Shown here piece after piece: positions 39,068-51,440 of a DNA stretch of 64,000 nt. The DNA comes from Sipunculus nudus. Taxonomy: Eukaryota > Annelida > Sipuncula > Golfingiida > Sipunculidae. A model generated the notes under the pieces. That model was not told the origin of the DNA and made no database searches. It saw nothing but the letters and a program-made list of their open reading frames with translations. Both the position numbers and the translations under genes were made by a program. The first letter of the stretch is position 1. The number at the start of each line of letters is the position of its first letter. The stretch covers positions 48,016,401 through 48,080,400 of the forward strand of contig CM049317.1 in assembly GCA_026874595.1 (NCBI GenBank). Direction: 5' to 3'.

Positions 39068-40276
39068 CCTTTTTTTAACAAAGTTTTATTTAACAAAATA
39101 ATTACAAAGCCTTTCCAGTCGGTACAAATGTATGTTATGACGTACATAAATTATCATTAACCACCTCTGCAATTTCCTCCAATACATATCTCCAAACAAT
39201 ATAAAACGATATAAAAATGAACCACATTAACATGTAGAATTCCGCTTCATTTTAATAAACATTGTAATATCGACCACTTTTCCATTAAATAAGACACATT
39301 CCCCTTATTTTTTTTTTTTTTTTGCAATTATGTATTCTATCTTTATATAATGTTTAAGATAATACTAGTATGCTCCAATATTTAATTCTTCCTGCTTACA
39401 TCTACATCTATAGACGTATCTTTTTCCCAATGTTAGTAGATAATTTTTTCTAATCATCACCATTTAAATCTCCTATGAATACTGTTTTCATATCATTGTT
39501 AAAGTGATCAAACTACAACTTATTTCTACTCCACTTTTCCACAGATATCCAAAATATTTTTGTAATGTTACATTCCCAAAAGAGATGCGGTATATCCTCA
39601 GTGGCAAATTATTTACAGAATGAACATTTGTTATCTTCTTTAAGCTTCCATTTTTCAAACCAATAATTAGTGACAAGAATATTCTGAAAAAAATCTAAAT
39701 TGAAAAATCTGAATTTTCACATCTGTAAACACCCGTTTTTGTAGTAAGTATACCGACGACCAGTCACAATCGTCTATATTCAAATATTTATTAATCCGTG
39801 GTGGCTTTAGAGTAAAGCCTACAATTTCATATTTAATGCATCTATAAATCTGCTGAGACGAGGCTCTGTTTAATATATTAAGTTTATCTTCAGCTAGGAA
39901 AAGGAAAGTAAGGGGTCTACTCAGAGATTCTCTCTCAAAATCATATCTTTTCGACAGTAATAAATATACCAGTGAGTACCACCTAAAGAAATACTTCTCG
40001 TAAAGACCTCTTTCATTCCAGTAACGACCTTAAAACCTTAAAGGACCTTACATTATTATTATTATTATTAAACAAGTCTTTTGCAATCATAATTCCGACT
40101 TTAAAGAACTCAATCCAGAAGATGATTATATTATTAATTTGGACGTTTTTATTTAACCAAAGTAACTGATTTCCAACATCCTGTTGTTTAAAGTAACCGG
40201 CCCTTACTGAATGGATACTTTGTAAAACCTCTCTATAAAATGGTGATGGTGCCAGTTTCGCTTTCTCCAAATTTAT
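39068..40276 (-). pseudogene. L1/Tx1-like LINE, decayed 3' portion of ORF2
   Basis: Read on the minus strand from 40276, the frame gives SPFYREVLQSIHSVRAGYF, then NQLLWLNKNVQINN, IEFFKVGIMIAKDLF and VRSFKVL. These match the post-RT region of L1/Tx1 ORF2 ('SPFYKEVL..W...NQ..WLN..I.I....F...WF..GI..I.DL'). Farther on (about 39700-39540) comes NYWFEKWKLKEDNKCSFCK, a stop, then IPHLFWECNVTKIFW. This is the characteristic C-terminal CSFC...HLFWEC segment. Several stops and frameshifts separate the pieces. An A-rich tract (T run 39308-39325 on the plus strand) and an A-rich end at about 39068 suggest the 3' UTR and tail. The copy is 5'-truncated near 40276 and lacks the endonuclease and the RT core. 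An ATT trinucleotide expansion sits inside the coding remnant. Confidence 0.75.
40053..40069 (-). repeat. (ATT)n trinucleotide repeat inside LINE remnant
   Basis: Five to six AAT/ATT units following the KDLF codons give a run of asparagines in the decayed frame. Confidence 0.8.
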
Positions 40277-43200
40277 GTTATGATTACTTAATAACAGTAA
40301 TTCAGGTTAGCTTATGTAAATTAAAATCCCATAGCTCTCATAGAATTCCTGTGTAACATCGAGTGCCACAAAGTCAGTGTAAAGAGTCTGAATTGTAATC
40401 ACAACAAAAATAAGCAGACTGTTGTCAAGCTTAAATTGCCATGTCCCTGCAGAATGGAGTTTTACAATATGTTGACATTTATTTCACCGTTGGCCACCCA
40501 ATGAGTCTTTATGAAAATATTTCGTTAAATGTGTATTGATTTCAGCTTAAGTAGGCTGGGAATGAAAGAGAGGTAATAGGATTTACGTATATTAGCCACT
40601 TCATTAAGATTTTCCTATGCGTGCCTGGACCGAGCATGACGCAGTATCATTCAGCCCTCATTGAAACATGTAAAGCTTAAGAAGTCTGTAAAGCTACTAA
40701 ACCCGCATTTCATAAGTTTCTTTTAAAAATGACAGACATAAACTCAGTAATATTTCTGATTGGCGCCGGAAAATTAAATGTGACATTTACAACCTCCATT
40801 TATTGACATGTATGATGTATAGGTTTCGTGGGTTTTGACATCGATCATGTTAATTGTATCCATACTGTCCTTTGATCGATTATACTGCGTAAAGCCGTGA
40901 GATTTATCGTCTACAGATTTATGAATGTCACATTGCAAACCAAAAGAGTAAAAGAATATAAAGATTTATTGAAACAAATACTGATGACTGCAATTGCAAT
41001 CTTGTATTTTCCATACGCTTTTTATTGTCACTGACTTCCAACTGTTTTTTAACTTATACAAATTATATGTGTATATCAAAACTATGATTGGGACACGGCA
41101 TTTAAATCCAATATATGAAAGCAAGCAGTTGTTTATAAACATTTGGTTTATAGGTACGCATGTCCTTTATCGTCCTTCTCAAGAATTATGGAAGCCTAGT
41201 TTCGAATAAACTATCAGACATACTAATGAATGAATAATTAATTTGTTCCTTAAAAAGCTGAAAAGACCTTTGTAAGTGTTCATAGGGAATGAAAAGAAAA
41301 AGAAAACTACAAATCGGATTGAACTAAAGATCACCTGTCAATCAATGCGGATCGCTTCGTCATTTTCCAATTATCGTTAACGCGCTGTAAAAACGTCCTG
41401 ACCACATTATTGACAGGAACTGATAAATCCAGATACCATGCCCTATGGGAAAACGGTACTGTAAAGAAGACATCTGGACAATGGCACGGAAAGTGGGACA
41501 AAAAAAATTCGGCTTCCAAAAGTGTGAAATTATTGAAGCTTGAGATACCAAGTATGAAAGGGTGAGTTATTTTGGAATGTTAAAATTGGTGATGCATACA
41601 AATAAGTGATGGAAAATGCGTTATCCAGAAATTCGTCAGATCACTTGACTTGTAGGTTCCGATTTTCATGGAAAGTGTTATGTCATCATTTCCGGCTTAT
41701 AAGTGGACTTTACTTATTTTAAATGTTTAGACTGAGGATAAACTAAATATACAAAAATCCTGATCACTGTTACTCCAATCCTTTAAGCCAATTAAGCTTC
41801 TTCATAAACGTGTTTACGGACAGGAACGGAAAATGTGACAAGGTATGATTTTGTTTGCCAATGTTTTAATCACCGATATTTGCATTGTCTTTTGTAAAAA
41901 AGCCATTTAAAATATGAAATGCGACAAAATCTCCGTGAATTGGGCCTTAGTGTAAGAAATCGTCCACTTTAGGAAAGCTCACTTTAATCATAATTAAGTC
42001 ACTAATATGTTCATCATGTTAGCATATCCCTCTGATAAATCCCAGTGAGGTTGTATGTCTACCCACGTCCCTGTTTGACCTTCACAGAACTAAAAAATTA
42101 CGACGTTGTTGCGTCTTAATTAAAATGACCATTTTTATCATGTTTGTTTGAAATTGGCAACTAACATCCGTCTCTTTCACTTAAAGAGACATATTCCGAC
42201 ACCTGATCTATATTATCTAAATGAAATCATTTGAATAATTCATAAAAATAGTTATGAAAATGCTTATCCCACGGCACATAGGCTGTTCGTTTTTTTTTTT
42301 GCCAAACATCAGAGGTTTGTAAATGGCATTTCCAACTAGAAATGTTTCATCTCCTGTACAAATGCAACACACTGCCCATAGTGACATGGATTACTAACAG
42401 GTTTGTAGATACAGAAAATCGTATTATCGTAACACGGGCGTTATAAGAACTTTTCTATGCAGGAAGTATATGTAACCAGAAAACCAGAAACCACATAAAT
42501 TAGTAAGACAGGTGAAAAGCTGGCTTTTAACACAGTAAGAGGAACATGTACAGAGTAAGATGACAATGCTGCGGCTTAAAGCAGCAGATAGAGAGAGAAA
42601 AAAAAGAGAAAATGGTGGGGGGGGGGGGGGGGGGGTTAATGAAAAAGAAAAATAACGTGATGTGTAGGGAAAAATTATGTGGACGTTCATGAAGCCTCGG
42701 TATACCAATGTGTAACTACTCTTGGGCCAGCTTGTCATAAACAGCTTACTCTTCTATCTGTTTCAGGTCTGACCCTGCATTGAGCCGATTTTACAGTGAG
42801 ACGGGCTACTCTTTAGAAACACTCCGACATATCAACTACTTTTGTAGATTTATTCTACAGATTATAAAAATATGCAAATATATCGCAACATTTGTATCAA
42901 GTACGTACAGTAATTAATGTATTCATTTATGTCTGTCTATCTTCATGTCTGTATGTATTGAATAGTAAATGCTGTCAAATATACATAGTTTTTCTTGGCC
43001 GTATTAACTCCTTGTTGTTAGTGATAATTAGGAAATGTGATGGCTAATTATCTAAGGAATTTTTCTTGTGATAATCTAAAGCCGTCATTCCATTAGCCCT
43101 GACCAATTAGCGCCCCAAAGCTGGTAGTTATGGATCTGGGTCTTACTTTACTGCAGTAGGCAATTTGATGATGATTATAATCATATGATTAAGAAAGTCT

Positions 43201-44623
43201 ATCACACCATGGGAGGGCGGCTATGAATCACATCTTCATTATTAGCATTAGAGAATATAATGACCTGCCTTTCCTCTATAATTTGTCATTTACAGTGAAC
43301 AGACTGGCATCGGCAACATTCATAAAACAACTGAAAAATGTTAGAACACAAGATCATTTAACTTGAAACTCTGTACACTTGAAGTAATGTGACAGGACGC
43401 TTTTTACTTGAAACTGATAAACTGTATATCAGCGTACGTGCTTTCACCACATAAACAATTAAATCTCTATGATGAAAATATTAATCTTCACCCCCCCCCC
43501 CCCCCAGAAACACACGCTCATGCAATGGCAATTTTGAAAACAAGTTGAAACCGATTATTTAAGTAAAGCAGGGACAAATCTGAAACGCCGGGCAAGACAT
43601 CTCCATTATTTTATATTTTGTTTTAAATGTTTTAACATAATATGTAGGCTATAAATAAAAGTTTTCCTCACGTTTTTGGTCAAATTGAATTTATTATTTT
43701 TACACGACAACTATTAAGTAATCTTTTGCGTGGAAAACATTAAAAGTGAAGTTAATTTTCCTTGCAAAGTCAATCTTTTTATCTACGCCCTAGTATTAGG
43801 CCTATGTTTTTTAATCGAAGTATTATGTATCAGACTTTCGGGCAGACTTTTCATCATTTCCCACTTTTTCTCTTTGTTCTATATTCCACTCTTTCTCCTT
43901 GTTCTTTTCCAAAAAGCAGTAAAGACTGAAAATTAAAAAAGGTATTATGTATCAGATTTTGGGCACACTTTCTCTGTCTATTCCCTTTCCAAACTAGTTA
44001 AGATTGATGGAGCCATGAGCCACATCCCTCATCTGTTGTAGGACTGTGGTTATTAATATTGATTGTCTCCCCCGTAGACAAATGACAGCAGATGTGTTTA
44101 GGCTGTAGTGACAAGGTAGACCTCACGAACTCTGTCACAATCGCTGGTGCTGAAATGTCAACGCCTGGGGATACATTGTCCTCAAACAATATCACTCTAT
44201 CGGCTCATTTGATTCACATCACACATATGAATCACATCACACATCTGATTCCCATCGCATATACCAATCGACGTGGTGTCCCTATCTCGAACAGTGGAAA
44301 TAGATAAGCTAGTGTGTGACAAAGGGGGCACCGTTATCTTCCACCCGTATTTATTAGTATGTATTGAGTATCCTGAGACAACCACATATACTAATGCACT
44401 GGAGGTAACTATGACAGTTTATGTGTCCTTGCTTCGAGTTGATCTTGATGACCCATGTTCTTGGAATAAAAAATAAACAAAAGTTTACAGGTAAAGTTTT
44501 TAGTTAAACATATATCATTTAACATAATTACAAATTAAAATTGTTTATTCATGTTAATTTTGTGTTGTTGCTCTTAGAATAAAAAAAGTTAAAAATACCA
44601 ATAACCATAATGGTTTTAAAATA
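40277..44623. other. Unannotated spacer with homopolymer tracts
   Basis: No gene recognised. A poly-G run lies at 42616-42635 and a poly-C run at 43491-43505. A short imperfect direct repeat 'GTATTATGTATCAGA' occurs near 43823 and again near 43944, and degenerate 'GATTCACATCACACAT' repeats at 44208-44255. Minus-strand frames at 41331-41551 show no known motif. Confidence 0.4.
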
Positions 44624-44662
44624 AGCTGAATACATTAAAATAGTATTTTAATGTATTCAGCT
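44624..44662. repeat. Perfect 19-bp inverted repeat
   Basis: AGCTGAATACATTAAAATA, a single central G, then the exact reverse complement. It could form a hairpin or cruciform. No flanking gene to which it could act as terminator. Confidence 0.9.
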
Positions 44663-46945
44663 CTTAAATCATCAATTAAGATATCAGTGATTAGTTTTGC
44701 TCACACAAATGCAAACATCCCGTCTCTCCTAAATGATTGCGATTTGAAATTGCATTGACCTTAATCTCCAACCCTTGAGTATCATCGCAATAAGGCATTT
44801 GGTCTGTTGTTACACGAATGGCCACCAATAATACTAAGCCATGAAAGTGTTAATGTTTCAGTGTCGCATCAGGCGATAAGTTTGGCCGAACTTCCGGCAC
44901 TCTGATTTATACTTATTGAATGGGAGTTGAACTGTAGAGGTAAAGAATATTCTATTAGAAGACTTTTGCTTCTAGCACTTGTTGCACAGAAGAAAATAAT
45001 CAAAATGATTTATCTGCGGTGATCCACCAGGCCTCACGGCATTGCATCGCGTCATCCATCTTTATGAAATATCAAACCCGGTTAAAGGATCAGTCACGTG
45101 TCCTACTAGGGATAATGATGACCGGAAAAGCCCGACTAAAGTGTCTGCATGGGTCGTTGCTTCACATTGTCAAAACAAGTTTCGTTTTTTCTAATACACT
45201 TGTTATCATATTAGCAAATATATCTTATATACTTGAACTCCTGAATTACATTAAACGGTACTAATTTATTGTAATAATAATAATAATAATAATAAGCTTA
45301 AATTTAATAATAACTTTTTTATACGCTGGAAAACTCAAAATACAAATTGTTGATGACATTCAATTGAGAAATATTGCATCGGAGACGTGTAAGGGTATGT
45401 TAATGTAAAAAATATAACAGACAGTAAAATGTTTATGATTGTTTTGTTTTCAAGAAATCAAACAAATCCAGATATTACGATAATAAAAGGAAATTGTAGT
45501 TTTTTAGTCCAAAATTATAAATTAACAAATGGTCCTTATACTTTTTACCTGAGACTTATAATTATATTTAATTACTGAGTTCACATTAATTTTTCACAAT
45601 CTTGAGTCAGTTCTTCATTAGCGATCAATGCATGAATTATTGCGTACATACGTATTTATGAAACAATAGGTTGGTATTTACTGCCGTTTCTGAAAGTTCG
45701 TTTCTGGCGCAGTATTGATGTGTCATTCTATCTCACGAAACCGCACAACGAGGTTTCACCAAAATCTGAATATCTCATGTATATCTTGAATCTGAATCTC
45801 ATTTAATCCAGAGCCCAGAAATAATTGAAACAAGAATCACCAAAACGATTGAAAATTTCCATTACCTGCATCCACAATCATAACATGAGATGTAAGATTG
45901 ACAGACAAAGCGGTTATTTTATTTACCGCTCAGTCTGGTGCAATCTTGATAATCCATCGGGGACGCTAGAAGCTGCCATGGATCGCTCTTAATAACAACG
46001 TACGAGACGGGCCGCCGGCTATGCTTCTGAAATGGGATTAAACACATTTGACCTGCATATGAATCGTCTACTTATAGCGCCGGCTGGTGCGCGTACCTGT
46101 TAAAAGATCATGTTTTTATCCTCGGACTGATTAGAACAGCACTTGTATGGGGAAAATAATGCCCATAATGTGGACTTTACGTTATTTCGTCTTTTTTTTG
46201 TCGTATTCGTGTAACGTTAACGTTGGTCTCTTATATATAAACATGTTCAGTCAGTCTGGTCCGTTGGTTCTGTCTTGTCCGTTTCTGAACTTGAATATGG
46301 GTCTAGGTATCAGCTTATTATTGCATTTCTTTCAAAATATTATTCTAAGTGATCAATACAAAATCGACATGTTGTTAATCGAAACGGTATCACTCATTAC
46401 TTTATTAGTATAATAAGTGTCTGGTTGGGTTTATATACAACAAATATGATATATTATTTGATATTCTATTTTTTTACAGAATCATAAATAAACAAAATAA
46501 GACGGGAACATGAGAGACAAGTGGTGAACATTGAGGTATGGTAAAATATTGCTTAATGTCTTAGCCGTTATATATTTATTACAGCATTTGATATTCGCAT
46601 GAACTGTAATCATTCATTGGAAGTCTCTATACATATATTATATATTTTAAAAAAATCACAAAAGCAAAAAATGTTATACTAAGGACAGCCCCCTTAATTC
46701 CTATTTAAAATAGTTATACAGAAAATACCCTATTCAAAATTCACCTTGTATACATTAATAATAATGGGGCACTAAGTTTCGTGTCCTATAATTATAATTA
46801 TATAACGTGAGAGTTTGCGGGACAAGCCCTACTTTTCCTATCATTGTCATATATCCCGGTTAAAACAATACTTAATCGGACCATATTAAGCCTAGTTCAC
46901 AGATAATTTGACGTCACACACAGAATAAACGGTGAAGATTTCATG
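44663..46945. other. Unannotated spacer
   Basis: No gene recognised. An (AAT)n repeat lies at 45273-45295. Frames at 45019-45264 and 46147-46413 (88 codons, hydrophobic) have no identifiable motif. Confidence 0.4.
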
Positions 46946-47338
46946 CACTGCAAAAACAGTGTTTAGGGCCTAAACACATTTCTAAACGCCTGATTTGTCT
47001 CCACTTTTACCACACGTTTAGCTGCTACACATGTTTAGATTGCATGTGCTTAGCCCTGAAAGTGTTTACGGATGATACACGTTTAGCTGTTTATCATGTT
47101 CAGGGGCTAAACACATTCCTAAACGCCTGATTTGTCTCCACTTTTACCACACGTTTTGCTGCTACACATGTTTAAATTGCATGTGCTTAGCCCTGAAAGT
47201 GTTTACGGTTGAGACACGTTTAGCTGTTTATCATGTTCAGGGCCTAAACGCATTCCTAAACGCCTGATTTGTCCCTACCTTTACCACACGTTTAGCTGCT
47301 AGGCATGTTTAAAACGCACGTGTTTAGCCCTTAATTCA
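46946..47338 (+). repeat. Left terminus and 137-bp subterminal array
   Basis: Three head-to-tail copies of a 137-bp unit (unit starts near 46967, 47104 and 47241, the last truncated). Each has CTAAACRCATTYCTAAACGCC, 'CCACACGTTTAGCTGCTACA', CATGTTTA and 'GTGTTTACGG'. The TTTAG/CTAAA motif recurs about every 20-30 bp in both orientations. The outermost bases form a hairpin, GTGTTTAG-GGC-CTAAACAC (46959-46977). Confidence 0.85.
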
Positions 47339-48918
47339 TATACACAAGGGATGTATATTATCAAGACTGCCACAGATAAATTACAAAAATCTATATTGCC
47401 TGCTATTCTACTTTACAGTTTGTTAACAACAGCTAATTTTCAAAATGTTAAAATAATTGAGCAAAAATCATTTTTAGCATACCAAAAAAAAAAATATAAA
47501 TTGTGCCCAAACTCTTCCACACATCACACCTATCCCCTTCTAGTGCCCACCATTAGCCACTAGCCTTGCTCATTTGTTAAATACACTGGGTATCTGAATG
47601 TTTACATAACAAATGATTTTACTTTCAAAATAAACATTTATTCAAACAAAAGGTATTTATTAACAAAGGATATGTGTGGTTCCAAGCAGCTTACACAAAA
47701 TACGGCCTGTAGGCCCAATGCAAACCTGTGTAATGAAATAGTAAGTACACTGCTCTTCACTTGTTTCCCCCTACAATATATATTTTTCAAGTTAATGTAT
47801 TTATTTTAACTAGATAAATATCATGAGCACTAAATCTCCTGCCAAATAGGAATGCAAGAAATGTGAACTTTGACTGGTATAATACTAGAGAAATTTATCA
47901 AAGTTAATAAGAATGCAATGGAAACCCAATAAAGTGAGAATACCCATACACATGCCTTAAACACTAGGTATAGAGGTTGATCAAATGGCACTTATGACAT
48001 ACAAGATCACATATGAATTACATAAGTCAAAGTTAAAAAGACAATCATTCAATAGTTACTAAAACCTCATCAGCTCAGGAGACCCATACAATACACATGA
48101 CATTATTATTAGAAGTAGGTATGAGTAAAATGTTTTGAGATAACACCTCACATATGAATTATATTAAAACTGTTAAAAAATAAATCAATTAAAAAATATG
48201 AAAATCATTCAAGTGTAACCAAAACATAACCAGGTAAGAAGATCCATAGACCCTCTTACAATTTTATTTAAAAGTGGACATGAGTTCCACTTTTTGAGTA
48301 ATCCCATACATGTCATGTTTGATTTAAATCTTTTTTTAAATCATAAAAAATTAAAAAATCTTTCAAGAATGACCAAAACGTAATTATCATTTCCATACAG
48401 AGAGCTTCAAAAATATTACTACTAACATATACTAACCTAATACATTTCTTGGCATGTTGCAATAAATGTTGATAAATGTATGCCATGGCACATGTTACAG
48501 CTTCTCAAAGTCAACATAAAAGATAAACTAAGTAATAAGTCCAATAACTAAAACTAAGTCCAATAATTCAACCAAAACACTGCAAGCAGAACCATTAAAA
48601 AAAATTTTAAAAGAATTATTCTAGAGACAACTCCCTTGTCACGCTAACCAATACAGACCTTATTCTTAACTGGAAAAACATTTTGCAGAACGACTCTAGC
48701 ATGTTTACAGAATATAATCAAGTTTTAGTTTCCTGTGACTGGCCAAAGGTACTGAACCAAATGCATATGAACAAAATTACAGAATCAGTTATATGACTTT
48801 TTTTAACTGCAGTCATATCCTTGAATACAGATTTACAACATTTACCATGTTTATGCACTGGTGTCCATATGTCATCTAGTGATACTTAAATTTCATTAAA
48901 TTTCTTTTCAAATTTTAT
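47339..48918. other. AT-rich stretch downstream of the gene
   Basis: Lies between the left array and the 3' end of the minus-strand gene. No transposase-like or other coding sequence was recognised. Part of it is probably 3' UTR. Confidence 0.4.
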
Positions 48919-48919
48919 T
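48914..48919 (-). terminator. Candidate polyadenylation signal
   Basis: AATAAA on the minus strand immediately after the stop codon of the spliced gene. It is unusually close to the stop, so another downstream A/T-rich signal may be used instead. Confidence 0.35.
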
Positions 48920-51382
48920 TATAAAGATGACTTGAAGAAAGGATTTTTGGTGTCACAGATCATGTATCTCTGAAGAAAACCCAAAAGTTGATACTCCTTT
49001 GGGTATGAAAGGTCCCAGGCATAATATGCCCCTATCAAGCAGTAGAGCACCTGAAATAGACACGAGGTGTCTAGTGTAATTTCCATTGTGTCTGCCACAA
49101 GCCAAGCCTGATCAATCCTTGTTCCATCTTTGGTGATGATAACCCTTGGAGAAGACTTTGCAGCACATCCTGTGTCCAAGTCCACTGCCTGCAAATTGGT
49201 TAAACTTGCATCAGAGCATCGTAAGTAATCTTGAATAAAGGGCTAAACTGTAATATGTGATATACTTGTTTAACAGGGGGTTGATTCTTTTAAGATTCTT
49301 ATGTTATATGACACAAGTTACTTGACTAATTTTTCAAAACACCATGAATTTGGTCTTTTCGTAAGTAAACTTTTATCCATGTTAGTCAAGCCAGTTTTGT
49401 AATCCTAGCATTCATAGCTAAAACTTTCTCATCTGGCCCAGGCATTCCATTTGGTCAAAATGAATTTCATAGTCAGTGTACTAGTAACTGTCCATTTACA
49501 CAGTTTCAACTTGTTAATTTAAAAGTTTTCACCTTTTACATATTAAGATACCACTGGTAAATGTGAAAGATCATTCCTATGGCAATTTTGTTTGATGGAT
49601 CTGTCCGTTGCACAATTTGTTTTGCTTAAAAGCAGTTTTATACACTTGTATACAAGGATCAACAGTCACCATTATTGATTTTGATACAAAATCTGACCAT
49701 ACATCATTTGTTTAAATATGTCCCTTAGTTGAGTTTTGTTGTGCTCTCAAGGATAAATGTGGCAGTGCATGCCAAGGCACCGGCCATGGTATCCCTTGAC
49801 TTTTCTCAGGGGACGAAAAACATTACATATTATTTCCACTTGATCTGCTCATAACTGAATATAAAAAAAGGTCAGCTTTTGCAGTTATTCCATTCTTACA
49901 ACAATATTCCATACTGCTGAAGATATGATGACATATTTTACCCATCCATGGCCATCATATGCTTTTATCATTTCGGGTAGAATCAGTAAGTTTAGTATGA
50001 GCAGAATCATGAAGAATAAAGTTTTACAGCAAAATAGCCTGGTGTCAAATGTTTTATTAAGAACATGGGCAATCAGCTGAAAATATTTTTGTGGTTTTAG
50101 AATTAATCAAGGATATTAAGTTTTCAGGTTTTCCTGGTGACCATAATACTTGACTTCCACACACCAAATATATCTGAAATGCCAGCATATGAGGCAACCA
50201 GAGACAGTAAATTATATAACTTCTGAACATAAATATCCCACTTAAAGTTCACATCAAGTGTTCATCAAATATTTAAACTTTTAAAAACATATTTTGTCTC
50301 CATGACAATACTGATAAACAATAAATAATCAAGGTTGTTCTGTAGATAATGACACCTAACTCCAAGAGGCGAACTTGTTCAAGCAATAAGTAGCAGTGAG
50401 CCAGTACTTACATCAACCACTTCGATTGCTGGCTTCATCTTGTTCTTGAAGCTCAATCTTTTTTGGAGGGCAAGAATTACTTCAAGCTCTTCCTGTTCTT
50501 CATTATACATGTCATCCTGAAAAAAAGACAATTGTGATTAGCCCAACATTTCACAATAATGAAAAATAAAACCATCTTTTTTATGTGTTAGATCCAACCA
50601 AAACTAAAAATACAAGATAAATGATGTAATTTTACAAAAATACAACCCTAAAATAAGGTATAGGAAAGGATACCAAAAACACCATTTAATAAACTCTGGG
50701 CCCTAAACTTTATTACCACAAATGTATAAGCTTTTTCCATTTATTGTACACAGGTTCTATAAATACACTGATGATGATAGAGTCAAGAAGTTCTATAAAA
50801 ACTGTTCTTTTTTAGAATATTAAATTCCCTTTCTAGTGTTTTCTCCCTTTAAACACTGGAATTTCAAAAATGGGTTTTACCTCTTTCTCCAATTCAGTCA
50901 TTGAAATGGTCACATCCAGGATGTTGGTTAGTTTGTCCATCATTTCGTTGTATGATGCTTTTGTATCATCCATTTGAATGAGGCTTTCAAACTCCAGTAC
51001 AATCTGAGAAAGGATTGAAGCTTTTTATAGAATGTTTGCACCTTCTTTTAAAGGCATTTAAAGGGAGTGACTGTTATTACATTAGCAAAAGTAGTCATAG
51101 ATGCTTTAATTCAACATATCACACTAAGTTTAACACAAACATACTACTACATCAGGGTAAAGGAAAGCAGGCAATCTCATAGACAAGTTTCAGTATTAAC
51201 ATGACTTAAATATAAAATAAAAGACCCACAGTTTAGTGTGCTCAGTTGAATTGAATATTTGTATAAAATCCTAGCATATGGTAAAGGATCAACAGTTATT
51301 ATATATTTTCTATATCCAGGTCACTGAAATATTTAAGTACAGCTATTTCATATACAAGAATTACCTTTATCTCACTTCTCAT
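48919..51382 (-). CDS. Spliced gene for an uncharacterised protein of about 171 aa
   Basis: Coding exons on the minus strand are 51382-51365, 51003-50881, 50516-50412 and 49188-48919 (TAA stop). Every junction is GT-AG and all are phase 0: GATAAAG|gtaatt, ctttctcag|ATTG, AAAGAG|gtaaaa, tttttttcag|GATGAC, GTTGAT|gtaagt, atttgcag|GCAGTG. The exons total 516 nt. The N-terminal half is acidic and probably helical (SMTELEKEDDMYNEEQEELE). A basic ALQKRLSFKNKMKP segment follows. The C-terminal 89 residues end in a hydrophobic helix-like stretch, LYCLIGAYYAWDLSYPKEYQ, then LGFLQRYMICDTKNPFF. That tail resembles a 'LLG..YALNLSYPKE...TFE..Q' module I associate with multicopy uncharacterised fish and invertebrate proteins. 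This is from memory and unverified. No catalytic motif or signal peptide is seen. Start is uncertain: ATG 51382 follows an in-frame stop but has upstream out-of-frame ATGs; Met at 50973 is an alternative. AATAAA overlaps the stop region (48914-48919). Confidence 0.65.
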
Positions 51383-51440
51383 TTGACCACATAAAGACAA
51401 CACATTTGGTGTTGAATGGTGTTACTTTGGAGCCCCATAG
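51365..51440 (-). other. Candidate exon 2 with repeat-derived splice acceptor
   Basis: The minus strand reads tattcttttag|CTATGGGGCTCC ... GATAAAG|gtaatt, a 76-nt exon whose last 18 nt are coding. The acceptor and first 20 or so bases lie inside the tandem-repeat element that starts near 51418. The equivalent site in the neighbouring repeat copy (near 51770) reads CTTTTACCTATGG and lacks the AG. The exon thus appears to have been recruited from the repeat. Confidence 0.4.
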
